Below, piece by piece: positions 60,623 to 64,000 of a stretch of DNA of 64,000 nt. The DNA is from Bryobacteraceae bacterium (GTDB taxonomy: Bacteria; Acidobacteriota; Terriglobia; Bryobacterales; Bryobacteraceae). Made by a program: the position numbers and the translations under genes. Under the pieces are notes generated by a model, which made no database searches, had not been told where the DNA came from, and saw only the letters and a list, made by a program, of their open reading frames with translations. The stretch is taken from the NCBI GenBank assembly GCA_026129905.1, contig JAHCHE010000001.1, forward strand, positions 310,001 to 374,000, in the 5' to 3' direction. How positions within the stretch are numbered: the first letter of the stretch is position 1; each line of letters begins with the position of its first letter.

Positions 60623-61576
60623 CTATTGGCGCATGTTGTAGAAGAAGTTGAGCTGCAAACGGACTTCTTCGCCATCGAACTCGCCTGGCAGAGGCGGGAA
60701 AGGATCCGAGGCGCTCACGCCGGCGACGGCGGCGCGGTCCAGCGCGTCCATGCCGGACGCCTCGGCGATCACCAGCTTGGGTACGCGCCCGGCGCGATTG
60801 ATGGAAAACAGAATCACCACCTTGCCGCGGCTGCCCAGCCGTGCGCTCTCGGGGAAAACGGCGCGCCAGTTGCGGCGGACCGCGGTGAGCACGCGGATCA
60901 GATAGGGCTTGAAATCGACGCCGCGCGGGTCGCTCAGCATTTCCACCGAGCTGGACGCCGCAGTCGGAGGCGTGACGGTTCTCGTCTCGAAAATTCCCCC
61001 GGGGGCGTCGGGGAGACCGCTGTCGCCGATCGTAACGCCACTGCCGCGCCGGTTGCGGGCCACTTCCTCGATGACATCGGCGAGCGACGAGGAGGGGAGA
61101 CGAATGGACGGTGTTTCACCGGGCTGCCGGACGATTGCGGGGTCGGCCGGACGGCGGGCTGGAGCGGCGGCCGGGGTTTCGAATGCAAGCTTCGGCGGCT
61201 CCTCGGGCGATTCCGGCTCCGGAAGAGGCGGCGCCCGAGGCTCCGGGCGCGCCGCGGCGGGCGGCGGTGGAGTGGGAGCGGAGGGCTTTGGCGCCGGCGC
61301 AATAGGCGTTTGCGCGGGCGGAGGAGGGATGCTGGAACGCCTCGCCAGCAGGTTTTCGACGCTCACCTCGCGGGCGGGCCGGGCGCGATTCGGAGCGCTC
61401 TGCGTCAGTGCCGGCGGCGGCGCGATCAAGCGGGCGCTTACGCGGACTCGCTCCTCCAGCGCCACTTCCGACGCCGCACGGGACGCCGGTAGCGAAAGAA
61501 GCCCCGCGATGCCCGCAAGGTGGAGCGCGACGGAAACGGCGGCGGCCTCTCGTTTCATTCGACAAACTACGGCCAA
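60623..61576 (-). CDS. TonB-like energy transducer
   Basis: 317 aa. Start ATG 61576 or 61558 (KREAAAV). N-terminal membrane helix (AVSVALHLAGIAGLLSLPA), a long Pro/Ala-rich spacer to about residue 170, then a C-terminal domain LIRVLTAVRRNWRAVFPESA, GKVVILFSINRAGRVPKLVI and LPGEFDGEEVRLQLNFFYNM, the TonB C-terminal fold. It couples the proton motive force to outer-membrane receptors such as the one at 38357. No ExbB/D genes are adjacent. Confidence 0.9.
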   Translation of the reverse strand: MAVVCRMKREAAAVSVALHLAGIAGLLSLPASRAASEVALEERVRVSARLIAPPPALTQSAPNRARPAREVSVENLLARRSSIPPPPAQTPIAPAPKPSAPTPPPPAAARPEPRAPPLPEPESPEEPPKLAFETPAAAPARRPADPAIVRQPGETPSIRLPSSSLADVIEEVARNRRGSGVTIGDSGLPDAPGGIFETRTVTPPTAASSSVEMLSDPRGVDFKPYLIRVLTAVRRNWRAVFPESARLGSRGKVVILFSINRAGRVPKLVIAEASGMDALDRAAVAGVSASDPFPPLPGEFDGEEVRLQLNFFYNMRQ

Positions 61577-61614
61577 CTATCAGGACGTCCGGCGGGAGTT
61601 GACTTGGCTGCGTT

Positions 61615-62583
61615 CTAAGACCCCGGTTCCGCGCCGCCGGCAAGGGTACGGGCAACGATTCCAGCGTGCTCTTTGATCTTATCAAGGATTGCCAAAGCGG
61701 CTTCCAGCACGCAGAGCGCCTGTTCGCTGCCGACTTGCGGCGCGGAGCGAGAGGAGACGCAGTCGAGAAACGCCTCCCACTGAAGACGGAGCGGCTCGTC
61801 CTTCACCACCGGCAGCGGGCGGAATCCGATCCTGCGCTCCGGAGAGACCGTCGTCACAAGCCCGTCCTGGCGCGCATAATCGATTGAGATGTATTCGTCC
61901 GGTTGAAACAGGCGGAGCTTGCGGACGCGCTCGGTGGAAACGCGGCTGGCCGTAAGGTTGGCGATGCAGCCGGTGGAGAAGGCGAGCCGGACGTTGGCGA
62001 TATCCACCTTGGAGCTAAGGATCGAGATACCGGCGGCGCGAATCTCCTCGGGCGGGCGGCCGGTCAACGAGAGGACGATTTCCAGGTCGTGGACCATCAG
62101 GTCGAGAACGACGTCGATGTCGAGGCTGCGCTGGGTGAAGACGCTGAGGCGGTGGATCTCGAAGAACAGCGGCTGCCGCGCGATCGTGCGCAGGGCGATG
62201 ACGGCGGGGTTGAAGCTCTCCAGGTGCCCGACCTGGAGGATGCGGCCGCGCGCGTGCGCCGTCTCCACCAGTTGCCGGGCGGAAGGCAGGTCTGGGGCGA
62301 TCGGCTTTTCCACCAGGATGTCGATGCCGGCTTCCATCAGGCCGGCGCCGATTTCGGCATGGTGGATGGTCGGAGCGGCGACCACGGCGGCGTCGATCTT
62401 GCCGGTAAGGTCCCGCCAGTCGGAAAACGGCTGGCAGCCGAACTCGGCGGCCGCGGCGGCGGCGCGGTCCGGGTCCGTGTCAACGGCTGCGACGAGTTCG
62501 GCGCGCTCCGAGGCTTTCACGACCCGCAGATGATTCTTGCCGAAAGCGCCGGCGCCCACCACCGCGACGCGTATCCGGCTCAC
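61615..62583 (-). CDS. Gfo/Idh/MocA-family oxidoreductase
   Basis: 322 aa. Rossmann start VAVVGAGAFGKNHLRVVKAS, then AELVAAVDTDPDRA, DIDVVLDLMVHDLEIVLSLT (the conserved D-H region) and the beta-sheet C-terminal domain GIRP-like region (PERRIGFRPLPVVKDEPLRL). NAD(P)-dependent sugar oxidoreductase type. It is encoded right before LpxI and overlaps it by 4 bases, as found in many bacteria, where it may reduce or oxidise a UDP-sugar for lipid A or envelope polysaccharide (GnnA-like). Substrate unknown. Confidence 0.88.
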   Translation of the reverse strand: MSRIRVAVVGAGAFGKNHLRVVKASERAELVAAVDTDPDRAAAAAAEFGCQPFSDWRDLTGKIDAAVVAAPTIHHAEIGAGLMEAGIDILVEKPIAPDLPSARQLVETAHARGRILQVGHLESFNPAVIALRTIARQPLFFEIHRLSVFTQRSLDIDVVLDLMVHDLEIVLSLTGRPPEEIRAAGISILSSKVDIANVRLAFSTGCIANLTASRVSTERVRKLRLFQPDEYISIDYARQDGLVTTVSPERRIGFRPLPVVKDEPLRLQWEAFLDCVSSRSAPQVGSEQALCVLEAALAILDKIKEHAGIVARTLAGGAEPGS

Positions 62584-63395
62584 GATTCCTCCGGCTCATA
62601 ACCGGCGATGGCGATGTCCGCCGCGTCGGCCTGCTCGATCAACTCGGCGCGGTCGAGCAGAAGCGTCCGGCCGGCATCGACGGCCAGGGCGGTAGCGCCG
62701 GTTTCCCGCATCACGTCGATGGTATCGAGGCCGGCCACGGGGACATCGAACAGGAGATGGCCGCGCCGGCGGGAGACCTTCACCAGGCGCAGGGGCTTCC
62801 CATTGGCCAGCGCGGCGGCGCGCCGGAGGACGGCGTCGGTACCCTCCATCGCTTCGACGGCGACGCAGGCGCGCTCGGCGATGGCGACGCTCTGGCCGAC
62901 GTCGAAGCCGGCCACCGCATTAGCGATGCGGCGCCCGTAGGCGATGTCCTTTTCTTCCTCCTTCGAAGGCTTTCGCCGGGTCATGGGTCCGAGGCCAGCC
63001 AGCAGCGGCTTCAACAGGATGGTTGAATCCAGCAGGCGGATTCCTTCCTCCTCCAGGACTTTGGCGACGCCCCCGATGAGCGCGTCGGTGTTCCTGGCCG
63101 GCAGCGCGGCCAGCAGCTTGAACAGGCGCCAGTCGGGCCGGATTGAAGAGAAGATGCTGGCGTGCTTCACCTGCCCGGCCATGATCAGTTCCGAGATCTC
63201 CTCGCGGTGGAGAACGTCGATCAGCGCGCTCAGTTCGCCGAGTGAAATCCAGTGACACTTCCACGAGAGCGCTTCCACCTCGGGGGAAGCCTCTTCCTTA
63301 ATGGCGAGGACGACGACCTCGTGCCCCAGCCGGGCCGCTTCCTTCAAGGCGAGAATCGGGAAGCGCCCGTTGCCCGCGATCAGTCCGTACTTCAT
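62580..63395 (-). CDS. lpxI: UDP-2,3-diacylglucosamine pyrophosphatase LpxI
   Basis: 271 aa. LpxI (DUF1009) pattern: YGLIAGNGRFPILALKEAAR, VLAIKEEASPEVEALSWKCH, ELIMAGQVKHASIFSSIRPD, IADGI-like IAYGRRIANAVAGFDVGQSV and GTDAVLRRAAALANGKPLRL (Mg-site region). It makes lipid X from UDP-diacylglucosamine, replacing LpxH. It follows lpxA in an uninterrupted operon; the next start overlaps the oxidoreductase by 4 bases. Family length is typical (about 275). Confidence 0.93.
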   Translation of the reverse strand: MKYGLIAGNGRFPILALKEAARLGHEVVVLAIKEEASPEVEALSWKCHWISLGELSALIDVLHREEISELIMAGQVKHASIFSSIRPDWRLFKLLAALPARNTDALIGGVAKVLEEEGIRLLDSTILLKPLLAGLGPMTRRKPSKEEEKDIAYGRRIANAVAGFDVGQSVAIAERACVAVEAMEGTDAVLRRAAALANGKPLRLVKVSRRRGHLLFDVPVAGLDTIDVMRETGATALAVDAGRTLLLDRAELIEQADAADIAIAGYEPEES

Positions 63396-64000
63396 TCACT
63401 TGATGACGCCGCGTTCGGCCGAGCGGATGAAGGCGACAAGCTCCTCCACCTCGGGGCACGGCGGAACCTCCTCGCGGATGCGTTCGATGGCCTGTGACGT
63501 ATTAAGCTTGGCGTGGCTCAGGAGGCGAAACGCCTTTTGCAGCCGGTCGATTGTATCCGCCGGGAAGCCGCGCCGGTCGAGCCCGACCTTGTTGGCGCCA
63601 TAGACTTTCGATTCCCGCGGCGTCACCGTTTGCGAGAACGGCATCACGTCCTGCGTGACGACGCTGTAGCCGCCGACGAAAGCGTGCCGTCCGATGCGGC
63701 AGAACTGGTGTACGCCGGAGAACGCCTCGACGATCGCCCAGTCCTCGATGGTCACGTGGCCGGCGAGCGTGACGGCGTTGCCGAGAATGCAGTGGCTCCC
63801 GATGCGCGCGTCGTGGGCGATATGCGCGTACGCCATCACCAGGTTGTCGTCGCCGATCGAGGTGACCAGCCCGCCGCCCTGCGTGCCGCGATGGATGGTG
63901 ACGAATTCGCGGATCTTGTTGCGGCTGCCGATCCGGGTTTCGGCGCGTTCGCCCTTGTATTTGAGGTCCTGGGAAGCAACGCCGACGGTAGAGTAAGGAT
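63396..64000 (-). CDS. lpxA: Acyl-ACP--UDP-GlcNAc O-acyltransferase LpxA, 5' end outside window
   Basis: The frame is open to the window edge, so the N-terminus is missing (200 codons visible). The readable part has the hexapeptide-repeat beta helix (TRIGSRNKIREFVTIHRGTQ; AYAHIAHDARIGSHCILGNA; VTLAGHVTIEDWAIV) and the C-terminal helical part (LNTSQAIERIREEVPPCPEV). It adds the first acyl chain in lipid A synthesis. LpxA stop is directly followed by lpxI. In the plug of the active site the His region HIAHD is seen, typical of LpxA. Confidence 0.92.
   Translation of the reverse strand, partial: PYSTVGVASQDLKYKGERAETRIGSRNKIREFVTIHRGTQGGGLVTSIGDDNLVMAYAHIAHDARIGSHCILGNAVTLAGHVTIEDWAIVEAFSGVHQFCRIGRHAFVGGYSVVTQDVMPFSQTVTPRESKVYGANKVGLDRRGFPADTIDRLQKAFRLLSHAKLNTSQAIERIREEVPPCPEVEELVAFIRSAERGVIK

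Noticed and set aside
1-64000. CRISPR array, tRNA or rRNA genes, insertion sequences
   Set aside because: I read for regular spaced repeats, cloverleaf sequences and transposase motifs and saw none. Short tRNA-like folds cannot be excluded without a search.

Overview
The window is high-GC DNA from what looks like an Acidobacteriota chromosome, probably of the Bryobacterales/Solibacter type. This is inferred from the Oar-like TonB receptor with a carboxypeptidase-regulatory N-terminal domain, the lpxA-lpxI-oxidoreductase lipid A cluster and the general gene style. No rRNA or tRNA gene was seen to confirm it. About 60% of the window (1-38347) is a siphovirus-type prophage whose left end lies outside the window. 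The remainder (38357-64000) is host chromosome with a small degraded island in it.

Prophage, left to right. Replication and DNA metabolism: a ParB-like protein cut by the window edge, a SNF2-type helicase, a Cys-rich early protein and a P4/D5-type primase-helicase. These are followed by an intergenic stretch with nine 9-bp iterons in both orientations and a 30-bp alternating purine-pyrimidine tract, a good origin candidate. Next come a TubC-N-like protein, a VRR-NUC nuclease, two paralogous ParB-methyltransferase fusions (SPPY and DPPY types) and small genes with possible holins. A short block on the minus strand (DUF3489 and two unknowns) separates this from the packaging and virion operon. 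That operon holds terminase small and large subunits, gpW, portal, a prohead protease-capsid fusion, a capsid cement protein, neck genes and the tail tube. It continues with a tail assembly chaperone followed by a -1 frame extension behind a textbook slippery heptamer, then tape measure, a muramidase-like enzyme, a fused tail hub, a giant tail protein and a fibre. A lower-GC gene pair (soluble 292-aa protein plus four-helix membrane protein) sits between the hub and the giant tail protein and resembles RexAB/Kiwa-type exclusion systems in layout.

Host side. An overlapping response regulator-histidine kinase-TonB receptor operon abuts the prophage end. It is followed by an MFS transporter, a DUF1259 protein, a secreted lectin-fold protein, a ChrB-domain protein and a small winged-helix candidate. 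A sulfur-handling operon (ArsR-rhodanese regulator, cysteine desulfurase, SQR-like flavoprotein, DsrE) reads from a promoter that contains a perfect dyad operator. A degraded island (nucleoside phosphorylase, ImmA/IrrE-type metallopeptidase, broken helicase/nuclease) follows. The right end carries a radical SAM/SPASM protein, a metallo-beta-lactamase-fold hydrolase, an IolC-like kinase, a membrane MutS-like ATPase, a TonB-like protein and the lipid A genes lpxI and lpxA with a Gfo/Idh/MocA oxidoreductase.
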